From assembly GCA_020152595.1 (NCBI GenBank), contig JAIGNY010002845.1:1293501-1357500 (forward strand): a DNA stretch of 64,000 nt. Direction: 5' to 3'. Under the pieces are notes generated by a model. That model did not search any database and was not told the origin of the DNA. It saw only the letters and a program-made list of their open reading frames with translations. The translations under genes and the position numbers were made by a program. The first letter of the stretch is position 1. Each line of letters begins with the position of its first letter. Origin of the DNA: Chiridota heheva. Taxonomy: Eukaryota; Echinodermata; Holothuroidea; Apodida; Chiridotidae. Shown in pieces: positions 24,340-36,059 of this stretch.

Positions 24340-25660
24340 ATGGCATCTCACACTAAGTCCCACATGGCATCCCATGTCCCATATGGCATCCCATGTCCCA
24401 TATGGCATCCCATGTCCCACATGGCATCCCACCCCATGTCCCACATGGCATCCCACCCCATGTCCCACATGACATCCCATCCTATGTCACACATGACATT
24501 CCACCATATCTCCCACATCGCATCCCACCCCATGTCCCACATGACATCCCATGTCCCACATGGCATTCCATCATATGTCCCACAGGGCATCCCATCCTAT
24601 GACCCACATGGCATTCCACCCTATGTCCCACATGGATCACATCCCATGTCCCAAATGACATCCCACCTCATGTCCCACATGACATCCCATGCCTTGTCCC
24701 ACATGGCATTTCACTATATCTCCCACATGGCATTCCACCATAGTGTCTCACATGGCATTCCACCATGTCCCACATGGCATTCCACCATATGTCCCATATG
24801 GCATCCCACGCTATGACCCACAAGGATCCCATCCTACATGTATGTCCCACATTAATCCAATTTTATGTACCACATGACATCCCTCCCTATGCCCCACATG
24901 GCATCCCTCCCTGTGTCCCGCATCAGTGGCTTCCCACCTGATGTCTCACATGGCATCCCACCATATGTTCCACATGGTATCCTTCCCAATGACCCAATGA
25001 CATCCTACTTTATGTCCCACATGACATCACATCCTATGTCCCCATGGCCTCCTACCCAATGTCCCACATAGCCTCTTACCCTATGTCACAGATGGCATCC
25101 TACCTTATGTCACACATGTCATCCTACGTTATGTCACACATGGCATCCCAACCTATGTCACACTCTGTGTTACTTGTGGCATCCCACCATGTCCCACATG
25201 GCATTCTACCCTGTTCCACATGGCATCCCACCCCATGTCCCACATGGCATCCCACCCCATGTCCCACAAGGCATCCCACCCCATGTCCCACATGGCATCC
25301 CACCCCATGTCCCACATGACATCCCATGGGCTTCATAAGAAGTCTCATCCTAGCTATCACAGTCCCTGATTGACATACTATGTATGAAAGTGACAGTTCA
25401 TATAATAACTTATATGCAAATGACTTGTTGAAATGGGGTGGAAAGCCATGTCACACATGATATCCCATACCATCCCATGTCCCACATGACATTCCATCCC
25501 ATATCATTCCACCCTATGTCCTGCATGGCATTCCATTATATATCCTGCATGGCATTCCCCCTGTTCCACATGGCATCCCACCTTATGTCCGACATGGCAT
25601 CCCACATGGCATCAAACCCTATGTCTCACATGACATCCCATAGGCTCCATAAGAAGTCTC
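24340..25660. repeat. CCCATGTCCCACATGGCATC minisatellite, with larger ~307-bp block duplication
   Basis: Units of 19-24 bp (TGTCCCACATGGCATCCCAC) cover 24340-25330 and resume at 25440-25660, with stray units to 25870. The unit core CCACATGG is near-palindromic. A spacer (CATAAGAAGTCTCATCCTAG and on) recurs about 307 bp apart, at 25332 and 25639. Frames of up to 158 codons are artefacts. Confidence 0.9.
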
Positions 25661-26804
25661 ATCCTAGCTATCACAGTTCCTGATTGGGCATACTATGTAT
25701 GGAAGTGTCAGTTCATAAAATAACTTATATGCAAATAACCTGTTGAATAAGAAAAAAGGTGGGAGTCAAATAATTATGCCTGATATAGCCCTTGGTGTAT
25801 ACAACATGGTAAATATTATATCATATGTCCATCATGGCCCCCATCCATGTCCCACATGGCATCCCTCCCTATGTCCATATGCAATCACATCCTGTCACAC
25901 TCCCTGACTAAGCCTACTAAATAAAAAAGTCTGGTGGTCAGGTCATATACTGTAGCAACTTTATACAAATGCACACAATAATAAAGGTGGAGTTTAATAA
26001 TCATGCCTGATACAACTGTTGGTGCCCAAATATTTTAAAGAATTTTAAGGATTTTAAATCTTAAGTGCTAAAAAAGAGACGCTTGAGGATCTCTAAAGAA
26101 TATTGGAAAATTATATCATTTTACAGTTTCTTCTCCTAAAATATCAAATATTTTGTAGACTATTTAAAGTAACTAGTCTTCAATTCTGGCTTAAGTATCT
26201 CAGAAAAACTTTAACATTTTATAAGGAAATTCTAACCTTTTATAAGGATATCTAAAGAAACTTTAACTTTTCTGAGGAAGTCTAAAGAAACTTTTAACAT
26301 TTTCTGAGGATTTCTCAAAAAAACTAACATTTCTGAGGAAATCTCAGGACAAATCTGTGGACGGCCAGACGGACGCCAGACGGACGCCAGACGGGCGTAA
26401 TCGCCATTACATAGGTTCACATAATGCTTCGCATTATCTTTTCACCATGCGCTTTTAAAGTTTACTGTGGAATTTTCAAGAAATTTAAAGGAAAGTGGTG
26501 ACTTCTTATTATGTGTTACCATTAAGGCAGTTGCACTTTAATAAGATTTTCTATAGAAACATTTAAAAAATTTGTACAGGAATTATTTTGGACAAACATT
26601 GTAATAAATATTATCAGTCAAATCACACTTTTGTGTCATCATTTTAGTGTAATAAAACAGTGTTCAGAAATAATACACACATAAAGCGACTACACCAAAG
26701 ACTACAGCAAAGCTCCGTTATTGAATAGACTCGTACTGTGCATTCCTCATCTCCCAAATGAGCCAACTCTAGAGATCTCCCCGGAGTACGAACTGGACTG
26801 AAAT

Positions 26805-27309
26805 AGTCCAGAGTTTGAACTTGTCATTGTTCGGCTGCTCTGAGAACAGTGCTTTTTATGCAGGAAGAGTAAATTTTCAAACATCACTTTTTCAGTGGAA
26901 CAGTGTTCTTTTTACAAGCATGTGGCATCAATTATCAATCACCAACTTGATGGCTGCTCAAAAATTGCATGTTAACAAAGAAGATTATCATAGAAACAAT
27001 TTCTTTCAGTAAGAGAGAGTTTTTCCCACCTTGCCTGCAATTGTCAGCACAATATTAACCATGAATACACATATGCAAGGATGCTTAAATGTGTATGTGC
27101 TACATTAAAAATGCTAATTACCAACATACATAGGCTATTTGCACATATTTATCGATAAAGTAGTTATAGATTAAGCCCATTTTAATAAAAAGAATTTGTT
27201 CTATTATCAGCAACAAAATTGGAACAGTGAAATCTGATCCAGAACAGTATTATTTGAGAAAGTACCGTTTCGTGCAACAGTGAAGAAAAACTTAAATTTT
27301 GACCCCTTG
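26805..27309. mobile_element. hAT-like MITE, CAGGGGTC family, copy 2 (opposite orientation)
   Basis: Right end ACTTAAATTTTGACCCCTTG is the complement of copy 1's left end. Shared inner words include GGAACAGTGAAATCTGA, CAGTATTATTTGAGAAAGTA, and CAGTGGAACAGTGTTC. The left end near 26805 is decayed. Confidence 0.7.
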
Positions 27310-29309
27310 CAAACCAGGTGTGGTGTAGCTTCCCCACTAAGATATGCCACTCACTACAGTATGAACGCTTACTTCTGCAACTCCAATGAATCTTGTAAAG
27401 CCACAGAAAATGTGCAGCACTACTGTATAAGAACAATTTACCTGAACGGAATTTTTTTTTTGATACAATGAAAAAATAATATATCAGTCCTAAATCTATG
27501 AAATTATGTCAAATTAGGACGCTGACTGATTAGCAATGATTTACAGAAACAACATTATGAAAACCTTCATCAAAACTGAGACTTGTATTCTCTGCACACA
27601 ACAGTCAATACAAAATAACAATACTTACATTGTCAAACAGAAAATATCACTACAGAAAGCCTTGTAAATCCTCAACGAATCACACTGCAAAACTGTCAAA
27701 ATATTTCAAAAACACATCCTTTTTAAATCCTTGAGAATAATAGGTTCAACTACAAAATTCCTCAAGCTTGCACGCAAAGATATTTTACAGGGAAAAAACG
27801 TGTTCTGCGTAAAAACTGCTACAACCCTACATATCATTAAAGTTCACTATCTATGTATAACTTATTAGTACTATGCAATGTGATGCACACGCAGGATTCT
27901 AACGGAAAATCTTCCATAACCGAAGAAATAAAAAGAATCCATCCACGAAAGAACGAACGCAAAAAAAAAATACTGACGAGGACAAGACTGAAGTTAATCA
28001 CCGCTACAGCTTGAGATGCTGCTATGATGTAGGGGGCCGGCTACGAATCATAATTAAAGTTTTTCCAAGCTCAGCAGAACTGCTGGGCAGTAATATGAAT
28101 GAGTGTAGAGAGTGAATGAATATGCAGACGTGAGAGAACTGACGACGATGTACATTTAGCACAGCATAAATGCACACGCTTGTCAGTAACCACAATGTAT
28201 TGCATCTCGCAACACAAGTGTATATACACACAAGACATCAAAAGACTTAATTTCCAACATTATCATTTCTTTCGCATGTTCTTAAATAGAATGTGTTATG
28301 TACGAGTGGAAAAATTTGTGTACTGCAGAGCGGGTCATTTTCTTAGGTGGAACTTTCATACATGTATGTTGCAGAGAGCAATACAAATAAACATTTTATT
28401 TTGGGGGGCTTTAGAAAATATGATTCAGTTCTGTTATATAAACCACCAAATAGAAATATGAAATCTGCCCAAGATGTTCAGTTCAAACTGTTGAAGTAAG
28501 TAATGTGGTAATGTAGAGGTAGTCCTAGAAAAGGTTGGGAACAGTTTGTAGGATGTGATTTTAATATTCAGCAAAATTTTGAAGTATTAATTGCAATATG
28601 CCTAATTTGACTGAAATGAATGGAAAATATGAGGCTGAGTGAAAACATTGTTTGAGACTTTTTTTTTTTTTTCCTCTTCATTGCTTTTGGTTTATCAAAG
28701 AAAAATGTAATGAATTTGGGGAGCAAGAAATTACCTTCAGGAGATTCCAGGAAAGAAATGAAGATATAATATGGCATACTGTAGGGAATAGGTGGTTTGA
28801 CTATGGTATACTGTAGGGAATCGGTGGTTTGACTATCTCCTGTTAAAAGCAAATGCTACTGGCATCTTGGAATAATTACACTAAGTTTTTAAAAAAGTCT
28901 AATAAATTAGCCTTTCATGGTGTACACCATTAAAAGTAATCCTCTCTTTTATGTTTATGAAGATTTGATAAAGACTTGTACTGTATAATGGACGAAAAGC
29001 ATGCACACTAATACTTCTGTAAGGGCAGCGGTAGCAGAATTAGATGGGGACTTAAAGGAATCCCCAACCATATGTGTGAAAGCCATTGGCAAAATATATT
29101 TTAAAATAGAAATTTATATAGAAATTTCAAAAGCATCAGTTCCCAGTTATACCCCCACCCCCATCAAATTATCTATAGATCTGCACTGCCTCCTCATTCT
29201 GTGCGATCATTAAAATATTTAGTCACGGATGTCCTAAGCCAATCCCACACATGTAAAGCTTCCTATCACCCAAAATACTACATACACTTTAACAATAAAA
29301 GGGACACAG
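27310..29309. other. No recognisable gene
   Basis: AT-rich; a repeated 30-bp piece (ACTGTAGGGAATAGGTGGTT) near 28780-28835. CTTAAAGGAATCCCCAACC near 29051 looks like one end of a TTAA MITE without a visible partner. Confidence 0.5.
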
Positions 29310-29858
29310 CAGACCACTAACTTTGCTGTTTTACAGGGCAGCCCGCCCATTCTGCACCCCTGAGGGTCCGCCCTGCCCCTGGGGTCCGCCCTGCCCCTGG
29401 GGTCTGCCCTGCCCCTGGGGTCCGCCCTGCCCCTGGGGTCTGCCCTGCCCCTGGGGTCTGCCCTGCTACTGGGGTCCGCCCTGGGGTCTGCCCTGCTCCT
29501 CATGAGAGAAAAAAATATTTATTCATTTTTTTAGATTGTTTTTTTTTCTTTTAGATTTTTTTTCTTTTTCAACTTAATAATCTTGATAAACCACATAAAT
29601 AAAATACCTTACATGAAAACAGAACACAGAATGATAGCACAGTAAGCAATTGTCCTTTTTGGCTCATGAATGGTCCTTATCAATATCAGTCAGAATAGTT
29701 TCATTTTGAGGTATGATTATAGCTGAAATCCCATGGGATTCAGCCTTAAGGAGGCTCTTGGACTCCACGCCAAAAAGACGCAGCATTTCGCATGCACATT
29801 AATGTGCCCCACAACAAGACTAGCACCCTGCCCCTTTTTAAATCAAGCTAGAGGTCTG
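29310..29858 (+). mobile_element. CAGACCCC-ended MITE, copy c, with expanded internal minisatellite
   Basis: Starts CAGACCACTAACTTTGC and ends CAAGCTAGAGGTCTG. The internal unit CTGGGGTCCGCCCTGCCC (18 bp) is amplified about seven times at 29365-29500, which makes this copy about 140 bp longer than copies a and b. A SINE begins right after it. No target duplication is visible. Confidence 0.8.
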
Positions 29859-29864
29859 TTAATT

Positions 29865-30210
29865 GTACAGCTCAGTCAGCTGAGCGTACGACTGAGATGC
29901 TAGAGGTCCCAGGTTGGAGTTCAACAGCGATTTTTCCACAGATACAGTATGCAGAATGACATCAAAGGCAGAGGTTGTCTGCTGCATAGCATCATCTCCC
30001 CACCTAACCTTTGGGGCAAAGTGGCCAATGGTTGGATGACACTCACTGCCCTTCGAAGGAGACATTACGCTGCCAGTCCTGATTCACCCCGTCTGCTTCT
30101 CTGAACACTTCTGGCAAAAGAGCAGTGTTAACCCAGTGTCCATCTACTTCCCATCCTGGCAAATTCCTTGGGTCCACACTGAAAACAAGTCACTTGTGAC
30201 TTATGTGTGC
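29865..30210 (+). mobile_element. tRNA-derived SINE
   Basis: Head TACAGCTCAGTCAGCTGAGC (A-box-like), then GAGGTCCCAGGTTGGAGTTC (B-box-like, degenerate). Body GCAGAATGACATCAAAGGCA, TCATCTCCCCACCTAACC and GTGGCCAATGGTTGGATGAC aligns with the SINE at 21670-22330. The end beyond 30210 is unclear. It is not a functional tRNA: the fold is not kept. Confidence 0.68.
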
Positions 30211-30854
30211 TTTCCCTGGCATGTTACTAAAGTGTAAAACTAAATCATCTAAAAAAACAATAACAGGGCTAGGCATCCTAAATCTACACACACTGATGAA
30301 GCCAGTCAGGCTACTGTACATCCCAGTCTTGATCAGGCATTTTTTTTTTTTTAGAATACATTGACAAAGTGAAACATCATGACTATGTATATCTTGAACT
30401 ATCTTTTGGGTCTTCTGGTTCCTTTACAAACCTAAAAATAAACTGTACAGTGCATCATGGCAAAATAAACAAATAGGCACACAATTAACTGAATATTTCA
30501 GAACTATCAGACGCGTGTGTGACAAAAGAAGCTTTTGGTACGATATCCTGTACAATTCACACCTTGTACAGTACGTCAACTCTTTCATTTTTCATGAGGT
30601 TCAGTACATAAAATACATGAATTCTTACTTTGGGCATAATTCTTATTGAATTTTCATAAGGTAAAACATAGGTTTCCTAGCAACTTGAGAATTGTGAAAT
30701 ACAAAATGTTTACGACAAGAAGAATTATAGACCTAATTACAATCCGAGATCTTTTATGATTTCCGTTCATGCTTAATACACCCTACAAACTAACAACAAA
30801 ATAAATTTGTCTTGTAAATTTCATCTAATTTGCAACAAAATACTTCATTTAAAG

Positions 30855-31035
30855 AGGTAGGTACTGTAGGTATAGGTAGGCATAGGTAGGTAGGTAGACA
30901 TAGGTAGGTAGGTAGGCATAGGTAGGTAGGTAGACATAGGTAGGCATAGGTAGGTAAAGGTAGGCATAGGTAGGTATAGGTAGGCATAGGTAGGTAGGTA
31001 GGTAGGCATATGTAGGTATAGGTAGGTCGGTGGGT
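30855..31035. repeat. (GGTA)n-derived repeat
   Basis: GTAGGTAGGTAGGCATAGGT-type units with GGCATA and GACATA variants. It abuts the (CATA)n tract, so the two probably evolved together. Confidence 0.93.
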
Positions 31036-31044
31036 AATGTATGT

Positions 31045-31280
31045 TACATACATACATACATACACACACATACATACATACATACACATACATACACACA
31101 TACATATATACATACATACATACACATACATGCATACACACACATACATACATACACCCACACACACACATACATACATACATACATACATACATACATA
31201 CATACATACATACATACATACATACATACATACGTACATACATACATACACAGACATACATACATACATACATACTATAT
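31045..31280. repeat. (CATA)n microsatellite
   Basis: Long run of CATA with CACA interruptions in the first half and a purer second half. Open frames (YIHTYIHT, MYVCMYVC) up to 215 codons are artefacts. Confidence 0.96.
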
Positions 31281-31499
31281 AACATGTAAAGTTCATTAGT
31301 TTAAGATGGATGATCACTACCCGCAGGTTTCGTGTGCTTCTATCGGCACTGTTCAGGTGACTGAATTGGAATAGTTTAAGTCTAGCAAGTCTTAACTTAA
31401 GTCCAACTTTCTGTAATGCTGTGTGATATGCCTGCATGTATTGAGGTATTCACTGCATTTGTTAAGATGGTTATTTTTAAGATGGGGAGGGGGAGGGGG

Positions 31500-32250
31500 G
31501 GGTACGATATGATGGATCATTTGACACTGTGGGTTATGCCCAGTTGTTTAAGGTGTCAAATGTGCTTTGATAGTTCTGTCACCTCGTATGCGGAAGGATT
31601 TCATGATATGCATAACGGCTTTTAAAAGTTCCTCCCATCATACCTATGCAGGAAATAACTTCACTATCTGAGGTTGATATGTTGGCTTGGTAGGCGACAT
31701 ATGGGTGGATAAACAATTACTATAAAGTGGGCATTCATTTATGTTTCTGCAGTGGAGGGCAGTCAGAGGGGGTTGTTGCAAATGATATGGTTGTGAGATT
31801 AGAGTATACTTCTGAGGTTGGGCAGGCAGCTGTAGCTAACGCTCAGCTTCTATTGAAGATTTTGTGGAAGGGGTTAGTGGCTGGGAAATGTTTGTCTGTG
31901 AGATGTAGAAAGGCCTTGCCATTGTTTGATTTCACACTTTTATAAAATGGTGGATTGGACCAAATACTATTTCTATCGCAGTTCCTTATGCGTTTTTGTT
32001 GCTGGTGGGTAGAAAGAAGGGGGTTGTATGCTAATGTGTAGTTATACCGGAGTCTTTTAAGGCATCATTGTAGATGTGAGCGGCTGTGTTAAAGGATTCT
32101 TGTTATGGTAAAGTTGTAATTTATGTTTGCTGATGGCTCATGGGATCTGCTTGATAATCTGTTGTGGGTGGTTGGAAGAGCTGTTAACGTACACGGGGTC
32201 ATCATTGGCTTTCCTGTAGGGGTAATATGAGCTGGACTCAGTGGTAATCT
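31500..32250 (-). pseudogene. Penelope-like element remnant: end of reverse transcriptase plus GIY-YIG-type endonuclease domain
   Basis: On the minus strand, from 32250 downward, shifted frames spell YYPYRKANDDPVYVNSSSNH and QQIIKQIP (RT thumb-like region). Then IWSNPPFYKSVKSNNGKAFL with LTDKHFP and HKIFNRS near 31870-31950, a cysteine-rich linker (NECPLYSNCLSTHM) near 31725, and VAYQANISTSDSEVISCIGM followed by GGTFKSRYAYHE near 31650. Then TELSKHI, a stop where the family has Trp, and HLKQLGITHSVK near 31550. This order (NPPF...KHFP...IFNR, CPL-x-x-x-C, IGM...GTFKSRY, TELSKHIW) is that of Penelope-like retroelements with a C-terminal GIY-YIG nuclease. The catalytic frame is interrupted, so it is dead. 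The 5' RT is missing. Confidence 0.8.
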
Positions 32251-32257
32251 TTGTGGC

Positions 32258-32601
32258 TTCAAAACCATGGAATATGTCAAAGAAGTAGTAAAACTGAATC
32301 TAGGAAGGGTGTCTATAATGTACCACCTGAAAAAAGTTTGAGGAAAATAATTTAAAGAGAAAAAATTAAATAAAATTACTTTTAAAATACGTTAACAATT
32401 TTTAAGAAAGTGAGGATGAAGGCACCAACTCTCCATAGTAGACTTACTACACCAGTCATTTCTACACAGATGTGACAGGAGCTTTAAACTTGAATGTCCC
32501 CTTAACGAATAAGATTTTTGAACAGTTTCTTCACCATTTTGTTTCTATTGAAGCCCTCATTCATATAAGATGGACATGCTGGACAACTGAACTAATCCAT
32601 T
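32258..32601. mobile_element. AGGATTAG-family MITE fragment, next to the Penelope remnant
   Basis: Its right end GACAACTGAACTAATCCA and the internal words AGTAGACTTACTACACCAG and CTTAACGAATAAGATTTTTG match the elements at 13070-13967, 15381-15898, 39202-39775 and 46927-47640. Only about 340 bp remain. The left side meets the Penelope remnant near 32250. Confidence 0.75.
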
Positions 32602-32694
32602 CATCAATGAAGTTACTCAACATATGTACTGTACATGTAGGTTGAAACCGGCATATGTTGATTTTGGGACTCATGGCACTCTGGGCGCACCATA

Positions 32695-32955
32695 CCCTTA
32701 CAGAAATATTAGCTTGCAGCAAGCTTGCAGCACACTTGCAACAAGCTAACATTTTTAGCTTGCGCAAGCATGCTGCAAGCTGGTAATTGGAACAAATTAG
32801 CTTGCGCAAGCTAGAAAAAACTATCTGCAAGCTTGCGCAAGCTAGCAAAACTTTTTGCAAGCTTGCGCAAGCTAACAATATTTTATGCTAGCTTGTGCAA
32901 GCTAAAAATTGTTAGCTTGTCGCAAGCATGCCGCAAGCTAAAGTTTCTGTAAGGG
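32695..32955. mobile_element. Palindrome-rich MITE (CCCTTACAGAAA ends, TTGCGCAA interior)
   Basis: CCCTTACAGAAA at 32695-32706 is the exact complement of TTTCTGTAAGGG at 32944-32955. The interior is built from AGCTTGCGCAAGCT and AGCTTGCAGCAAGCTTGC words spaced about 30 bp, each self-complementary. Flanks ATA/ATA may be a short target duplication. Non-coding. Confidence 0.75.
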
Positions 32956-34134
32956 ATACACTACTGTAGGATCCATGCCCTACAGCAGATCTTGCCATGA
33001 ACAATGCCAAAGCACTGCTAAAGGAATAGTCAAGAAAATATTCCTTGAATAGAAGATATGTACATTAAATCAAACATATGTTTAATTTCTTTTGATATAA
33101 TGATTTTGTGCATTATCATTGGCTGAAATCAAAAATATCTCTCCTAGACTGAGTGTTAATTATCAAATCATGAATACAGTATCTATAGAACCAATCATAT
33201 CAGGTGTTTGCAAATGATTTGGGAGTCACAATATTCCATCAGCCATGGCAAATAGCTTGCCATTCAACTTTCACTTTATTAGTGTGTTGTAAGCTAAGGG
33301 TTTTAAATGACGTATCTTACTTGAACAAACTACTGAATTTCGTTCAAAAATACCCAGGAAGGGGGAGAGGGGAGGCACTTCAAACTAAATGTGGTAAGGG
33401 TGTGCAGCCCATCAATCGAAAACCAAAAACAAAAACAAAAATAAACGAACCGGGTAAAACAACATTTTTTGGGACCTACTGTAGCCGCAATACGAAATTC
33501 ATGAAAAAGACACCTGCACTGCGAAAATGATGTAAAAAGGCACCTAGCTGCTCGGACGGAACATATTGCTGGTGGAGATCCAGGATTTTCTTAAAGAAAG
33601 GAAGGAGGGGGGGGGATGCACATCAGTTCTGACTGTGGTGTCAAACCAATCATTTGACTTGTCAGCAAATTGGTTTGGTCCATCGGCAAATCATCGGCAA
33701 AGATCTACTTCTTAATTACATACAATAAACATGAACAAATCTGTGTGTGGTAAAATACCAAAATTATAAAAAGGAACTGCAGAAAAATTGTTGAGGATTT
33801 TCCCTCTTCAAATATCCATTCCATTTGTAACATAAAAGTGTAATTTAGTACAAAAGAATAAAGAATGCCAACAATCTCCCTCAAAACCACATCCGTGGTA
33901 TATTGTAAAGTTTGTTTGTGAACTTGTGCACAATGGTGGAGATCGTGGAGCAGGGCTCAATGTGCACGGTTTTAGAAATAGTGGTGCAGAATCGAGTTTT
34001 GGTTGAATTATGAGAGGTTTTATTCTGTTTCCATGAAAACTCTGCATTTCATAATATGATACTGTAGGGGTTTTCAAGTTTTTGAAAGCCCTGCTGGGAC
34101 GGAGTTTTAATCTTTGCCACTGCAAACAATATAG
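32956..34134. other. No recognisable gene
   Basis: CTAAAGGAATAGTCAAG near 33019 may be a decayed MITE end. G-run at 33606-33614. Otherwise nothing recognised. Confidence 0.5.
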
Positions 34135-34435
34135 TGGTTTCTGGACTATTGTTGTACGTCAGATTTCCCCTTTGCCCCACTTCTTGGGCCCTGCCGGAAG
34201 CTATAGAATTTATACAAGTCATATACAAGTCATTATTAAGTAAACCAATTATCAGAACATCTACTTACGGAAATAGGCAGTTTGATCATTCAGCTGCAGT
34301 ATTGTGGAATGATTTACCAGATGAAGCCAAGCGTGCAATAAATATTAATGAATTAAAAAAAACATGAAAAAACTGACCTTTTTAGAACTGCATTTTATTA
34401 GATCATCAGGATTGTGTATTTATATAAATATATAA

Positions 34436-34517
<82 letters not shown>

Positions 34518-34765
34518 TTATATATTTTATATATATATATATATATATAAAAGTCCATTTTAGCTTTTTACAATGAATTTGAATTTTTGTACATATATCG
34601 CCTATTTACTATTTTAAACAGTTTTAAGTTTTATAAACTTTTTTATATCTGTATTTTTAACAATTAATTTCTTGTATTTTTTCTTGACTTGTATGTTTAG
34701 AGCAATTTTATATTGGCTATAAGGCCCTATATAAATTCTGTAAAATAAATCAAATAAATAAATAA
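34135..34765 (+). pseudogene. 3' end of an L2/CR1-like LINE containing a (TA)n run
   Basis: STYGNRQFDHSAAVLWNDLP followed by DEAKRAININELKKT (about 34255-34365) is the usual C-terminal block of CR1/L2-type ORF2. The element's 3' end is GGCCCTATATAAATTCTGTA with (AAATA)n at about 34725-34765. Between them lies (TA)n at 34433-34550. Everything 5' of the C terminus is missing or unrecognisable. Confidence 0.7.
34433..34550. repeat. (TA)n microsatellite
   Basis: TA dinucleotide runs, with AATATATTTATATATTTTATA between two blocks, inside a LINE 3' end. Confidence 0.95.
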
Positions 34766-34959
34766 TGTGTGGCTCCAAATAAAGATATATCCATTGATTT
34801 TGTTTCAATGTCCTCATTTTTTTAGTGTTTAAAATCGGAAATCCAAATGTCTATTTTATTGTTGAATTAGATTGATTTATTTTCACATAACCTAATCAGG
34901 CAATAAATTGAAAAAGAATTTTCACAAATTTATCTATCATTTTTAGATCATTTTGGGGC

Positions 34960-35430
34960 ATCAAAAGCGTGAAATTTTCAAAATTTCCGGGGGATTCATC
35001 CCCTGGACCCTACCAAGGCTTTGCCCGGGGGCCCATTAGTTACGAGCATTTAATTAAGTGCTCCCCGTCCCCCCATCTCCTCGCATATAGAAACATATAG
35101 TCTTTTTAAGAAAAAAATGAGGACATTTTTAAAAAAGAAAATTTCATTTTTCAGAAATTTTGTGTACCTTTTCTGAACCAATAAGAGGCTGAAAATATTT
35201 ACTTTTCGAAAATTTTGCATTCAAAAATCAGAAAATATATATCTTTATTCAAAATTTCTGAATATTTCATGTATGTCTTGGTAAATATTTAAGTGATTTT
35301 AAAAGCCATTTATGACCTCCTAAATTGATGAAACCCCAGAGCTTCCGGGGCTTTGCCCCCTAGGCCCCCACCTGGGACTTTGCCCCTGGATCCCACTAGG
35401 GCCCTTGAGCAGGCCCCTGGACCCCATGCC
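34960..35430. other. Dispersed-repeat ends with GGGGCTTTGCCCC words
   Basis: CATCCCCTGGACCCTACCAA and GGCTTTGCCCGGGGGCCC near 34998, and GGGGCTTTGCCCCCTAGGCC with TTTGCCCCTGGATCCCAC near 35348. They look like two ends or two copies of one GC-rich repeat separated by about 300 bp of AT-rich DNA. No gene. Confidence 0.5.
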
Positions 35431-36059
35431 TTTTGGCTTTGGGCGTAGCCAAAGCAATAATACCTTATGGCGTTATATAAGAACATAGGCATCACTTTTT
35501 GTCAGCAAAATTTCCTTTACACCCCGCCCCCCCTCTCAATCACAAGTACCTCAGTACAACTCCTGGTTGTGACTAACTTTTGTACATGAGGTTTGATGCA
35601 GTATTCAAGACGTCATTCTTCTCACACTCTAGCTCTGGATTTATGTAGATATCAACCATTCAACCATGGGAATTACTTTGAGCAAAATGAGACTTAGTGC
35701 GGAGGGTTTATATGGTCTGAAAATGGGAAGGGGGGGATCTGCCCACACCCCTGGATCCACGCCTGTATTATACCTCACATATAGAAGTGCCCCCAGGGCT
35801 AAAATCTTTAAATAAATCTTTCTTAGATTCAATTCATTAAAATGATGACAATATATATTCCACTTGGAGACAATTGATTGGTGGTATGACATATAGATTA
35901 AAAATTCCTTGGTTCGAGTCAGCTTTTTCTGGAAAGAAATTGTGCAGAGAATTAAAAATTCAACTTGGATTCACAAAGAGGTCTGCATGTAGTCATGTAC
36001 ACATATCACAAAGTTGCAACAAATTTGACAAAACCTGAAATTCAATCATCTAAAGAATA

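Noticed and set aside
24340..24816. 158-codon frame of MSHMASHP repeats
   Set aside because: A direct reading of the CCCACATGGCATC minisatellite; other frames and the minus strand are open too.
28780..28840. Regulatory repeat from the duplicated ACTGTAGGGAATAGGTGGTT piece
   Set aside because: Only two copies about 28 bp apart; a simple local duplication is enough to explain it.
30790..31437. 215-codon frame with Cys/Met/Tyr and Thr/Tyr/Leu/Pro repeats
   Set aside because: Produced by (CATA)n and (GGTA)n microsatellites; no start context or domain.
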